Below are positions 11,560-25,500 of a stretch of DNA of 64,000 bases, in pieces (position 1 is the stretch's first letter; each line of letters starts with the position of its first letter). The position numbers and the translations under genes were made by a program. Below the pieces are notes generated by a model that was given only the letters and a program-made list of their open reading frames with translations, searched no databases and had not been told where the DNA came from. Source of the DNA: Cranoglanis bouderius (taxonomy: Eukaryota > Chordata > Actinopteri > Siluriformes > Cranoglanididae); contig CM042548.1 in NCBI GenBank assembly GCA_023630585.1, positions 18,870,527 through 18,934,526 of the forward strand, written 5' to 3'.

Positions 11560-14500
11560 ACAATATACCACATTATAAACAAATATGTCAGCATGGTATC
11601 TCCTTTATTTATACACAAGAAGGTGTTCAATAATGGATTGCTAGAGCTGCTAAAGTGGTGTTTATATATAGAATTTGAAGTAAATTACTCAAACAAGTCA
11701 TGTACTTAAGATGAAAACGTCAGATTTTGATCAAAGGAGACATTTAAAACATCCAAAAAAAACTGAGTAATCAACTTACGATCCAGTGGGCATTACAAAC
11801 AAGTAAGCCAAAGCTAATGAAGATAGGGATGCATTTAATGTCATGTAAACTGAACTGTTATCACACATTTCTGCTTTTTCTTGTGTACAGTAATGGTTTT
11901 ATGGATAAATATATTGATACGAACCTACACTTAAATTTTTTAACACACGTGTCTAGTTAAGGACAAACACATCTTGTGTTGCTTTTAACACAGGCAGTGT
12001 GTTAGGACGCTTCACACATGCCGTGTGTTAGTTCATTTCCACACAAAGATGTGTTAAAAAAAAATAACAGAAGATAACACAAAAATAACACAGAGATGTG
12101 TTGTTTATACTTTTTTCCCCTACAATTATCTGAAAATGCAATTTGTTTGTAGGCTAAAATTCTACTAAAATGCTCACAAAATAAACAAACAATCGCATGG
12201 AATTGAGGTGACATTTATTCAAATCATTAAAACATTTGACATGCAAGAATTGGAGTTGATGCATCTTCTTACAAATCTCCCTGTTATCTGGGAAGACAGG
12301 AGTCCCTTCCATTTGAAAAGCTGTAAAAGAGCAAAAAGAGTGTTGGTTAGTTGTTAGCTACAAAATATGGACAAATGCCTTTGGACATTCAGCTGAGAAA
12401 TTGCGTTACAGAATCCCAAATGGTGTCATTTTGGAAATGTGACCTTCGCGCTCTCCCAATGAGCGAAATGGCGCCGTAGACTCACCAGGAAACTCTAGCT
12501 AGCTTGTGAATATTTATTTTCCCGCCTTTAGCACCTCACCACCAATTTTTTATTTTTTTTTGCACAACCTAATTAAGTCAACCAACATTACAGAGACAGT
12601 GGAAAGCATTACAACCTAAACCCCAACCTCTTTTTGTCACGTTAACCTTGTGAAGAACTTTTGGCCTCGACATTACTGAGCTAGCTAAGTTAAGCTAAGC
12701 CACCGACTGTCTGCACCTGTTAACCAGCATTAACATTCGCCGAATACATGAAGAAACACGGCTCTAACCCATCCTACTAATGCTAATTACTACAGCTCGC
12801 TCTGTCCAAAACACCTGCTAAATGTAGGTAACATTAACCCACTCTCTGTATTACATCACGGTGAATAGCTGTAATGCTACGTTATCGTTAACTTTCAAAA
12901 AGGTAATGAGAATGTCTAACATTACCGCAAGCTGTATGCTAATGTTATCAACTCAGGTGAGTGTCTACATTAGCATCACTCATCCCTACTGTGATTGGTG
13001 ACAGCATCCAGCTAGCTAACCCTAACTCGGAGCCTCAGATAAGATGCAGACCCAGAGAATTATAGAATAACCTCAGTCCATATTTCACAGCCAGCATAAA
13101 CACATGACACTAGTAGCGTAACGCCAAAACTGAGGAAGCAGTACATGATCTACACTTTCGAGAGCTCCCTGCCTAAATATCACAAACTCGGCCAGGCATT
13201 TTCAGCAGCATTAACGCTAGTGATGAACGCTAACTTACCTGTGGTCATTTGGTTTCCTCGCCTCAGGACTCCGATTCCGCTGTCACAGTCAAAAGGTCAA
13301 AGCAATGAACTTTCACTTTGAGACCTGTTCAGAGTTGGATGATGACATCGGCAGCGCAGTCCGCAACATGATAGGACAATAATTTAACACGTCGTGTTGG
13401 TCACTCGTGTGAAATGTCTTATTTTATTTTATTTTTTTTGAAACATTTTTATTGGATAATTTAACGCAACATGTGTTGAAATAGTATTAACACAAAAAGT
13501 GTGTAGGATATTAACACATCCTTTCTGAGTGTGTTTCTCCAAATAAATCTAGCAGTCTGTCCGTGTGAAAACCGCTACCTCCACCTGAGGCGAATTCAAA
13601 GCGCCGAGCTGATTTGACCCGAGGAACGGGGCTGATGCGTCGGTGTGGGGGAGGGGTGCATTGATTCAACTGTCAGTGAAAATGACCCAGCCACTAACCC
13701 AGCACTTGGGTTATACAAAACTACCCCAAAAACTACCCAAGACTGAGAAAATAACCCAATTAAATGACCCAAAAGGCTCAACCCAGCGTAGAAAACCCAG
13801 CGTGGAAAAATTAACCCAGCAGTTTTAGAGTGTATACAGTATAATGATATTTATAAAAGCTTTGTCCTGCTCAGCTTTGTCGATTATTTTGTTCAGTGTT
13901 AAACAAAGGCATCCAGTTAATACACACCGTACCTTTTTGTAATGTGAAATAGTATTCTCAATAAAAATCAACAAACCTGTCAATAACACATTGTTAGTGA
14001 GAAACATAAAACTTCTTTAGAGTGCGCTGTGCTTGTTAATAAAGGCATGATACTGTTTGTACTCAGTTAGAGAAATAAAAAAGCATGATATATGCTATAA
14101 AACTCACATACTAAGGAACAATTAAGGCAGGCAGACTTACTCGGCTTTCTCTTCAGAGAAAACACATTACGTATTGCACAGACTTGCTGGAAAGGTGGAT
14201 GGCTTTTTGACTTTTGGTGAGGGTAGCAGAAATAAAAACGGATGTTTCTGCCGTATAAGGAGATATACAGTTAACTGTGATTATACACCGAATCACTCCT
14301 TTGCATTTTATTGCGTACTTAAACTAGTTTTCTGAAATAATTCTTATTTACTTTCCATTTTTCCTCTGACACCATGGGAATCATGAATTCTGCTGCTTCC
14401 GCCTCTACTGTATATGGTAATTCATGAGTGTAGATTTATGCAAATTGCTATGTTAGATGCACACATGGCCTTTAGGATAGACTGAGGCTCGTCATCATAC

Positions 14501-17500
14501 ACATGTGAATAAGAATGAATGTAGTGTTTATGCAGCTATTCGGTCTGAATTCCGGCAGAAGCGATGCATTTATCAGCGAATTTACACACAAGACGGGATA
14601 GGCTTGAAAGGCCTTTTTTTTGCACATCTCCAGAATTTTGTAGCTGATAAACCTTGAAGGCTTAACTGGAAGAGAAACGTTTCAACATTGTTAAGTGTAT
14701 GAGCAACTGCACAAGCTGGTGGTCATGCACTTACAAAATGATGTACGCTTTGTTTTTAATCATTGTGTATTTTATATGCTGACTGATTTATAGAAGCACT
14801 CTATACAGGCCACCCAAAATATATTAATTAAAAGCCTTGTCACATACACTCAGAGAAACAGCTGGACACCTGCCCCTTTATGCAATTATCCAATCAATCA
14901 ATCAAGTGTCAGAAGCGCACCTGGTCTTTTTCCAATCATCAACCCTCAGGTTTCGGTGAGTCTGTGCCCACTGTAGCATCAGATTCCTGTTCTTGGCTGA
15001 CGGGAGTGGAACACAATGCGGTCTTCTTCTGTTGCAGCCCATCCTGGACGTTTTTCACACCATTCCGTGTAAATGCTACACAGAGCTTTTCAGCCGTTTC
15101 TGAAATACTCAAACCAAACCTGTCTGGCACCAACCTTGCCAAAGTCACTGAAATTTGTTCACATTTCTTCCCTATTCTGATGTGAATATTAACTGAAGCT
15201 CTTGACCTGCATCTGCGTGCTGCTACATGATTGGTTGATAATTGCATGAATGAACAAGGGCACAAGCGCTCCTATTAACGTGGCCAGTGAGTGTATTTGT
15301 TCTGTACAAAACATTGCGAATAAAGAATTTAAGTATAGCTAAGCATTATTTCACTTTTTTTAAACTGATATGAACAGAAGAGGGGATGATGCAGGAACAC
15401 ACAGAGTTTGTAACGCTTCTGGAATGGTATTAAAATGAACACGTACTTACTAAACCTACTGCAGCGTTTTTTAAAGTGACATTGGTATTTGGCACCATTA
15501 GTATTTAAAGTGACACTAGCAATGCTTTTAACAGCTGTGTTTGAAATCTAAAATGATCATTAGGTTTATTTGCTTCTCAACAATTACTGTGTCAGGCATC
15601 AATAAACGTTAAGCAATGGGCTATTCAGGCTCGTGCTGGTTAGCCTTTCAACAATCAATGCAAGGACATAGACGAGCTTTTTTAAGTCTTAAACTGTATT
15701 CAAGGGTTTGATATAGAGTGCCTCGTATTGATCCTGTACTCCTATTTTCTTACTTCGGCTCAGTTCATACTCGCTGTCCAAGCTGTTGGCTGTTTACTCT
15801 GAAACAATCGCAGTGTTTGCTATGCTCTCTATCCTCTTTATCAGTTCCTTTTCTGTCCTTTTATGCTGCTGAGTAACTGCCAAATTATAGGCTATGCATG
15901 ACCTTTTACCTATGACACCTCAGAGTATGCCAGAGTATGTAGAAAGAACAATTTAGGGTACAGACGTTTGATTTTATGTTTTGGTTGTTTGATTCATTAC
16001 TTTATTACATGTCATGAAGCAAACACTGGTTGAGAAGGTCTTGGGTACCATTGTGAAGAGCAGCGGTGAGTGCCAGAGATCAAACAGGCTATTGTCAATA
16101 ATGTCCTATAGCTCACACCACAGGAGCAGAAGCGCTGGGCCTGATAAGAGAGGAAGACCCATAGATCATTGAGGATGATAGCCATTGTGTAACATTTTGG
16201 ACTCTCCACTTATGCTATGATATTTCCTATGGTTTTGTTTTCCAGACTTGGTTTCAAGCTCCTAATATCATATGCAGTGTGCACTCTTTTAACAATGTGC
16301 TATTTTTTCCTTTGGTTGTGCTGATAACTCAGTCAGCAGCTGCATACAAACCACCTGTTGATGTATTTAGAATGATTGCAGAGCTATAATGAAATCTTGG
16401 GAAACTCCGAGGGTGAACCTTTTATTGCTTTGGGTATGCATTTCAGACTTTCTATTAATTTAAACAAGCCTGTGGTCAGTCAAATACACAGTGCATAGAC
16501 TATTAAGGAAATAAAATGGAAGCCTTCCAGTCCTTTCCAAATCTCAATTCTATCCATTTCTTACATTTTATACATCCTAAAAATCTATGCACGATAGTAT
16601 TATGTGCTGCCATGCTATTGCTATTTATCCTGTAAGGCTGGAGAAATTATGTAGCTGAGGGGAGAATGTGAATTTTGCATAGGATATAAACTTGAAGGTT
16701 TTAGGGCAGCAGGGTTCACTTAATTCATGGTTATAGTGTTTTTTTTTTTTGTTTTGTTTTGTTTTGTTTTCAGGTACACTGAAAAGGGAAATAATTGTAG
16801 TTCTTGTACCAGTATTTAACATATCTTATACCATAATTCTCAAATCTGACTGATCATAAGGTGTTGATTACCTAAACCAGGAACTTGCCTCATGGATGTT
16901 CCATAACATTAAAGTTAAAAATATATATGTTTAAAAACCATAATGTGACATTCATAAGTAAATAAAAAAAAATAGTAATCATTGGCGCACTGCTGTAGTA
17001 TAAGAGGAATAAAACACTTCAGGGCGTGCAGTTATAGGACAATTATCTACTTATAGGTGGTAAGAGTAACTTGTCTGGCCACTTCACACCACCCTGCCAT
17101 GGATTATTTTCTATAACAGCATATCCTGATGAGTAAGAAATATCAAATTACACATGTGAAATCAATATACTCAAAGGATTTTCACTCTTGCTCCAAATTC
17201 TCCTCTTAAGCAGACAAAACATGGTGCTCAAAATGTAGCATCTGAGATGTTTAGTCTTTGAAATTAGTGGTATAATGAGGAGGATCTGATTTTATTGTCA
17301 AGATCAGAAAAACCATACTAAAATTTGAGGTCATGAGGTTTCACAGGTTCAGACATTGCTGAAGCACCCGGTGTCACAGATGTGTGAGTCGTTCGTACCC
17401 TTTATCAGAAAATAAAACTCAAAGCCCACAACACAAAATTCATATGAATCCTAACAAGCGTGAGTCTGAAAATCTTTGACTGTTAAACTCACCACTTGTT

Positions 17501-20500
17501 CCAACCAGAACATTTTCGTGACTTTCCCAGCATTACCATAAGCACAGGCTTCCCTGTTTTAAATTACAGTGAACCATTTTACAGCAGTTTTCAGGGACTG
17601 CACACTGACATTTAACTACATAAGATGCATTTATTAATGTGTATGCTGCGTGCTGAGTTAGAAAAGAGGGCACTGCTGGGACTTCTCACTTCTAATTGAG
17701 CAGAAATAGTCTGTTTTCGATACTGTAGATCTCTCTTGCTCGTTTTATTGCATCTTCTTTAAACCATTTCTCTTGAAGCCTTGACAAGAATTTAATTAAA
17801 ACAGTATTTAGCAAGCTACCTGCTCCCACAGACTCCCGTCGATTCTCAGTTATGCCATACGACAGCTGGCGATATTCACTGATCTGCATATCTGACTGCT
17901 GTTTACAGAGGGGGAGCTAATGAAACCTTTTGGGAATGACATGTTGAAATAACCAATATATGATGGTACTAAAGCATCCAGCAAATTTAGTATAATAAAA
18001 TTCAACAGCATGTTCTTCAGGATTATTCTTGACAGCTTACTTAATAGGCTACCCATAAATCCGTGACAGGCAGGGTTTGGGTTTTATACTCAGCATATAC
18101 TGACATAAATGAGCAATCCTACATTTAGCCTTCATATATGCCACATTTTTATTATTTCTTCAATCGAAAATGAGATCTTTATCGTATTTTGGATTATCCT
18201 ATGGTATGCTAAGCGCTTCTTCGCATCAAGGCTACAGTAAGTCGTGGTTACTTTACAGCTGTGGTGAGCAGAAAAGAATCTCAGAACATGTGAGAAATTG
18301 AAGTTTGAGACAACAGCAGAAGACCACATCAGGTTCCACTCCTGTCAGCTGAGAACATGAATCTGAGGCTACACTGGGGACAGGTTCACCTAAAGTGGAC
18401 AGCTGAATACTGGAAAAAACATTTTGGTGAGCCTGTGCTCGCTGTAGACTCAGCTTTATGTTTTTGGTTGACAGGAGTGGAACCTGACGTGGTCTATAGA
18501 TACATATTCAATCATACACAACTCCAGTCCTTCCTCTTCTATCTTATGACAGTTCTAATATGGAAGGCTTTACATAAGTTATATCCCTGGTGAGTTAGCT
18601 TCCCAGAATTTTTCATTATGGTTTCGTGTAAAGGTATAACTATATTTAAAGAAGGATATCATTTCAGCATATTCTGATGTTGAACATACTGACAGCACCA
18701 TGTCGAAACTATCCAGGACTATCCAGGGACATAGCCTTCTCTTTAATTACAGACTTGCTCATTTATTCTGTATTTCCTGGTGTCACCTTATATCTAAGGC
18801 AACTATTGATAAAGAATATTCACTGACTTGAATGCCAAAAATTTTAACCTAAATTACACAGAGCAATTGTGGGGACTTGTTTATTCTGTTGCCTTATATA
18901 ATATACAGTATTGTATATGGTCATAGTTCTGATGGCTATCGAAGAGCTTTCAAAGCCCTTCTTAAATTAGCCCTGCCTTTAATCTGCACAATGTCTGTTT
19001 GATGAAAGTGTGAGAACATGCAAATCCGGGGGCATAATACGGGCATCCTTTGTTCCCGAAGGCCTTATCACACCACATACTGTCTGCTAAATGTGGATCT
19101 GGTCTCTGTAGGTTTCATCTTCTGTTGTGATATGGAGTATAGCCCAGGAGATTTAACAGAGTGATAAATGTGTCATTCATATCCAGAAGGAATTCTCATG
19201 AATTCTCATATTTCTTTTTATATTTTCATTAAAAAAATAATTTGCCAAGGTGAATGATTTCAGAAAATGTCAGTGGTTCCGCTTTTTATTTTATGTCTCA
19301 GGTAAAAAAAGTGATTGTACAGGAGGGATTCGAACGTCAGAAGAGAGGCTATCGAGACATCAATGACTTTGACATCGAATTGAATGATCCACTTTTCACC
19401 AAGCAGTGGTACCTTGTAAGTAATTACAGCTTTTATTGTCTTCACACCTTTATGCCTGACCTTCAGTACCATAGCTGTTCATGGCAAATTAACCAGAATG
19501 GCTGATACAGTTAATTTAAATTATTTTTCTCATTGGCAATCAGTGTAATCCTCGAGCCAGCATTTTCAACACGTCTTCTCTATTCCTCCATGACTTTATC
19601 ATCCCTGGGTACTATGTCTGCTTTATGAAAATGGAATGTCACCTTTATTGAGCTTGTCATTTTTAAATGTCTCCCAGCACCGGTCTATTATCGGTGACCT
19701 TTATTTTGCCCTGTAACATTGTTATGGTTGTGACAAATTTTTTAATGTCCACACACCTGGAGTGTTCAGCTCATGTGAACGGGTCCATATTGTGTTGTTG
19801 ATTAGATAAATACAGGGCAGGCAGACGGCACACCCGGGCTGGACCTCAACGTGGCTGAGGCCTGGAAGATGGGCTACACTGGAAAAGGAGTGACCATCGC
19901 CATCATGGATGATGGTATATGAACTTTAAATGCATTTCCCATTTTAATTAGTTAACTTCTATCTATTGTTTTCAGTGACATACTCCTGAATGATCTATTT
20001 TGTTTATATATTATATTTATACCACTGATAAAGCACATGTTTTGCTATTTTGACAGGTATCGATTATTTACACCAAGACCTTGCTTCCAATTATGTAAGT
20101 ATACACAATCCTATTTTGTATACTATAGGGATGTAACCAAATAAAAAAAACATTATTTCTAAACTGGTACAAATACAAATACCAATACGAGGAGCACAAA
20201 TTTATTTATTTTATTTTTTTTGTAAGCCATGAATGCATTATTGTTTCCTTTGCTGAAGTCCTGCAAAGATAACCTTTTTTTAATTCGGATAATCTGGCTT
20301 TTGCCAAAAAGGTTCTCAAGGCATCTGTTTGAGACTAAAGATATACACTGGGACTGGGATCCTGTGGGACGTAACAGGTTTTTACTTTCATGCAGGCATG
20401 AGCAGGCGGTCAGATACGAAGCTCACGGGACAAAGAAAGACCATGTTCATTAACGCGTGATGCATTCACAGCATTCATTCATCCTTAGTAACTGCCTGGT

Positions 20501-21159
20501 CAGGGCCGTGGTGGTTTAAATTAGGCTATTATTTAGTTTATATTTTTAGAAATAGAACCAACTAAGTGTGTTAGACAATATTGTGGGCAGTTAAAAAAAG
20601 AAAAATAATATCTGTGTGAGAGGGATACTGTCCTGCCTGCATCTATAGTCGAGACCAATTTTGAACTTGAGTGATCTAGCTGAGGTTGAGGAACTGTCTG
20701 AGGCAGAATTCACACATCATGCTACCATCCACACCATGGTTTCTTTTTTCTTCCAGCGTTTTACAGTGTTTCCTGGGGCATAGTGGCAGGGGTGATATTT
20801 AATAAAAATAAAATAAACAAATAATTAAATAAATCCTTCTGGTTTGCCACACACTATACAGACAGTGACATTATGTGACGCCCATAGTGTAGTAATTTTA
20901 TTTTCTCCTGTGGATGGACAGGTGTCTAATATTTCTGCCGAATCAGCTGTTCTGGATAACTCTAAATCATACAGGCAGTGTTACTGTGTTTTTAAAATTT
21001 TTTTTTTTTAATTTTAGAATTTGCTGAAATCATAGATGCTACAGCATTACCTTTAAGACCAATTAATTATAGCAGGATACTCTTAATCTAGGTAGGTGAT
21101 TTGTTGAACAGAAACCTTATTTGTTTTAGTACTAAAAACTAGATTTGCAGTAAATGTAC

Positions 21160-21191
<32 letters not shown>

Positions 21192-22510
21192 GTTTTCAGG
21201 GATTTTATGCTATTCCTGAATGTCTGTGAAATTCAGTGCTATAATTTTACTCCAAACATTATTTCGAAGTAATTTTAACCATTTTTACTGGAAAGCCTTT
21301 CTCTGCTTTTCCAACTAATAACCAGCTTTAATTGAAAACGTCTACTATACATTAATATTCATAGGCAGACCTCTGATGGTCATAAATATTCATTAGTTGA
21401 GATGTGTCCAGTACGAAGCTAATGTGATGCAGGAAGAAGAGGAGCAAAATACTTAACTTCTATAATAGCAAGATGTTTATTAACAATAGCCTACATAATT
21501 GTAGGACTCAGGAGCCAGCGAGCTGGAAAAGCTAATGGCATTCTCAATGAAGGGAGAAGCATTTTGCATGCTGTCTTTTTGAAATGAGTGTTTTGTAACC
21601 TGTCTCTGTTTCCATCCCGAGAAGGGAACACGCTGATTCATTTTTTTTAATGTAATAATAAATATTGCAGTGTTATCAATGCTGTTCTTCTTTCCTTGCC
21701 GCCGAAGACACATTTGACTTGTGTGTGCAATCCTTCCCTGGAACTAATGAAGGGTTTTTCTTTTCCGTGGTGAGATCAGAGTGCACCTTAGCAATTAAGA
21801 AATTCGCCATTCTCCCGTCACAAATCTCACTCAGTAGAGATTTCAGAGCCGACTGCCACAGATAGAATAAACATCTCTCCATTCTTTATATTTCTCTTTC
21901 TTCAGTGACTGCACCCTCTGAAAGGAAGCAGAAGATTTAGCAGGTACATGTTCAGCTATGTTTAGCTCATGTGAAGTCCTGATTCATGGTTGGAGTCTTG
22001 CGAGTGTAGTGTGTGGGCTGTGAGTCTCACCATGCCTTTGAACATGGAGGAGCCTTAACCCAAAAATAACCTTTGCTTATCTGTGGCGCTGGGTGATGCC
22101 AGCGCACGCTCTGCTGGGTCGATGTCTCCTGCCGAGCCAGGCTGAAACAGTCATTTACTGCCTCCTCCCCCCTCTCCTCCTCTCCTTTCCTCTCGCCTCT
22201 CTTGCCTCCCCTCCTTGCTGCTACTGTTTTATTTAGCACCAATTCCACCCAGAGCTCCAGCTCCCCGTTCCCTCTGAATTATCAGAACACATGCAGGCAT
22301 TTTTGCTGCGGCATACACAATATTCCAGCTTTACAGTGCCAGAGGACCAAGACGCACTGCTTTATTTGTCTCTATTTTTCTATTTAGATCATTTGTAGTC
22401 TACTAAGAAAATAAATCTTAATAAAATTGCTTGTCTGAAGCGGTATGTAGGTTTTTTTGACTGCACTTGACTGCATTTTTAGGTGGCAGCCAAATGGAGG
22501 TTTGCCAGAG

Positions 22511-22566
<56 letters not shown>

Positions 22567-25500
22567 TTTCTCTGTCTTTCTGCCAGACATAACAGATAAC
22601 AAGCACAAGCTGCCAGTTCTCAACTCTGTGCAGCTTTATGTATATTTTTTTCCATGAAGTTGCCATGGCAATAACTTGATATCTTTTACACATAAGGAAT
22701 ATCCAACGCTCATCTTTTAATATGTTATTTATATAATATGTAAATTATGTACCATATATACAGTATACCGCATGTTCTCCTGTGTTGGTGTGGGTTTTCT
22801 CCAGGTTCTCCGGGTTCCACCCACCCCCCAAAAACATGCCAATAGGTAGACTGGCTACACTAAATTGCCCCTATGTGGGAATGAGTGTGAGTGTGAATGT
22901 GTATGGTGTATATATATAAAACCTTCCATGTTTATCCATCTCCTCAAATTTGTTCATTTGGATGGTTCCTTGCAGATGTTTCTGTAGATGAACATCACTG
23001 CCTGTGCACAGTGTTCTTGTCTGTATCTTCGGACCTGCTTTTAGGAGCTTGATACAGTACAAATGCTGTACCTTGGTTCATGCAGTAGAATGAGCATAAA
23101 TACAATTACTGTCAGTTGTTTAAGGACATGTAAATTCAGTGGCATTAAATTTCATTGAAATACTAATTAACTCTTTTGAGTGATGAAAAAAAAGAGTTTT
23201 GACAGCTACTGTATGTATAAGCCAATGTTTCCTTTGACTTGCTCACCTTTCTAGATGTTGCGCAATCATGGGGTAATGAGCTCACTTCCCCATTTAGCTC
23301 CATAGAGTAATTATTGCACCTAGTGGTCAACAACTACAAATGCTAATAGAAGCCCATTGGGCCACAACTCACGCTGCCCCATGCTTTCTCTATGAACATT
23401 TTGTTTATGAATAGGGTTGGAGCAGTGGACAGGACAGTTGATGATATTACCTCTTCTGTGTTCATCTTGCATACTCTGACAGTGGCGATGGGAATCACAC
23501 CCACTGTATTGAACACAGTTGTATTCCTTTTTTAAAACATCCATTTGAATGGAATCTTTTTAGTCCACAGTTTTCTGTCATTTCCCTGATTAGTAAGGAT
23601 GTGATTAGCAAGTTTAATCTACACTGTTATCCAGGTAGCTACGTGACTAGCTAGGCTGTTAATATGTCTTTGGACTGCAGTTATCTGCAATCAGATGAGA
23701 GAAATTAAACAGAGAGGGAGCAGTGGTGTGTCAGAGATGTTTGGGAATTGTATCGGTTGACTTTGTGTAGGTTTGTTCGTCTGTGCTGGGGTCGCTGGCT
23801 TTCTGTTCTTTCTTTGAAAACTGGTGTACAATTTTGGTGTTCATTCAATTCTTGTCGAATCTCAACTGCTTGTGCTTGTCGTCCTGCCCTACCAAAATCC
23901 GTTGTCATGAACCACTTCTTCCTAAATTGGATGGACACGCAAATGGAAGATAGGAGTTGAAAAGAGGCGAGGAGAAGAGCACATCTTGACAACGTGCATT
24001 CAGGGACAGCATGATGTTGACACTGTATAGAGATCGTACCTCATTCTGAGCACAGGCAATCTCTGGAGCATGTTTTTCTGCCTCTTTTTAAGTAAAGGTA
24101 TTTACAGTCTGGTGACCTGTGAATTGTTCTAAGAAAGCAGTATTTGTTTTGTTTTTTTTTTGTTTTTTTCCGGTAATGACCGAAAGTCTTTTCCCAGATA
24201 TAAGGGTAATGGTGCAGCTAGTAACCCATTATTTCAGATCACCAGTAATCAACTTGAGCTCTTTAGACATGCGGTCTGTTGTTGTTCCTGCTGGTAGTCT
24301 ATTTCAAGAGAGTTAAAAAGTGTTTGCATGACTTTTAAATGCCTAATAATACATTTCACCACCATTTCTAGTTTGAATTCTATTTTTAAAATACTTGTAA
24401 ATGTATTTTTCTGCAGGTCATATTTATGCTGCATGTCAAATGGCTTTTAGAAGTTAATATACTTGATGCATGTGAGATTACCGGTAATATCATATACCAT
24501 TGTGATCTATATTATGGGCTTAATTGCTACTGATAACAATGTATATGATAATCATTTCAAAGTACAAGGAATGAATGAAGATTATGGGTGGTAATGTATC
24601 ACAACACCCTGGCATGGATTATTTCCCTGAATTTTTATTATTGAAGTTAATAAGAAAAAAATAATGCAACTTACATTTGACCAAGATACCAGAAAGTGCA
24701 AACTCCCATGTGTGACCACTATAAAGAGCAGACAGCCGAGACTCCTACCATAAATATGATATTAACAAAAATAAACAATAATTAGCAGCACATTTTTAAT
24801 CAGTTTATTATTAATCTTAGATAATGTGGAACATCCGCCATCCAAGTCCCTGTGAACAAGCCGTTACTATAGAAACGATAACATATTAGTACAAATGCAC
24901 TAATATAAACCTATTATTTATGGTACAGCCGGAATCACTGTCAGAGCCGTGCTGTTATAGAAAATTAATCCACGCCCATCTGATTCGAGAATTCAACAGA
25001 GCCTTGGAATTAATAACTTTAACACTGTATTGTAGGAGAATTTTCAAATCACAGCAAGCCATATTTCAAAAATATGAATATGGGGACAGATTGTCTATAG
25101 AAATGTTTAATGAGCTATGTATAATTGTAACTGACTCTTTTTTAATCATACTGGAAAGTTATGGCGCTCCAAATTAGGTAGTTATTAAATATGTAATTGA
25201 ACAACCTACTGCTGACTGTCTAGAGGATAATGAATCATGGTAGAATTGTTACGCAAACCTAGTGGAGATTTCTGTGAAAGTCACTGTGTTCTAGTACATC
25301 TGTGACATTTGAAACTGTGTGAAAAGATTCTACTCAGCTTGTCTCTATGGTATTGATGTCAGCAATTTCTGCCCACCTTAAACCACTACGGTGATCCGAT
25401 GCAGCCCGGTAGTGTCAATATCCCTCAGCCATCAGCCATATACACCAAGATACCTGCTCCAAGCATGTCATTACACTGCACGGAGCACGGAGATGAGAGG

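Larger units (their letters stand above)
11279..13832. mobile_element. 2.55-kb non-autonomous DNA transposon with GGGTT/AACCC-rich ends
   Basis: Perfect 10-bp inverted ends CACTCTAAAA and TTTTAGAGTG are flanked by TA on both sides (11277-11278 and 13833-13834). Subterminal zones are packed with GGGTT on the left (11295-11510) and AACCC on the right (13680-13820). No transposase frame was found. A second zone of AACACA/TGTGTT motifs (11940-12105 and 13385-13520) suggests a nested element. Confidence 0.65.
10902..19301 (+). other. pcsk2 intron 2
   Basis: An 8.4-kb intron. It holds a 2.55-kb non-autonomous element (11279-13832), a Tc1 foldback copy (14845-15298), a reversed inverted-repeat copy (16830-17160) and another Tc1 foldback piece (18245-18505). 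The stretch 14340-14470 is unique-looking and has an octamer ATGCAAAT at 14438. No exon was seen. Confidence 0.75.

Noticed and set aside
14880..15185. 101-codon open frame in pcsk2 intron 2
   Set aside because: It is read through the Tc1 foldback element in the non-coding orientation.
20229..20453. 74-codon open frame in pcsk2 intron 5
   Set aside because: No similarity to convertase exons or other proteins was recognised, and exons 5 and 6 join in frame without it.
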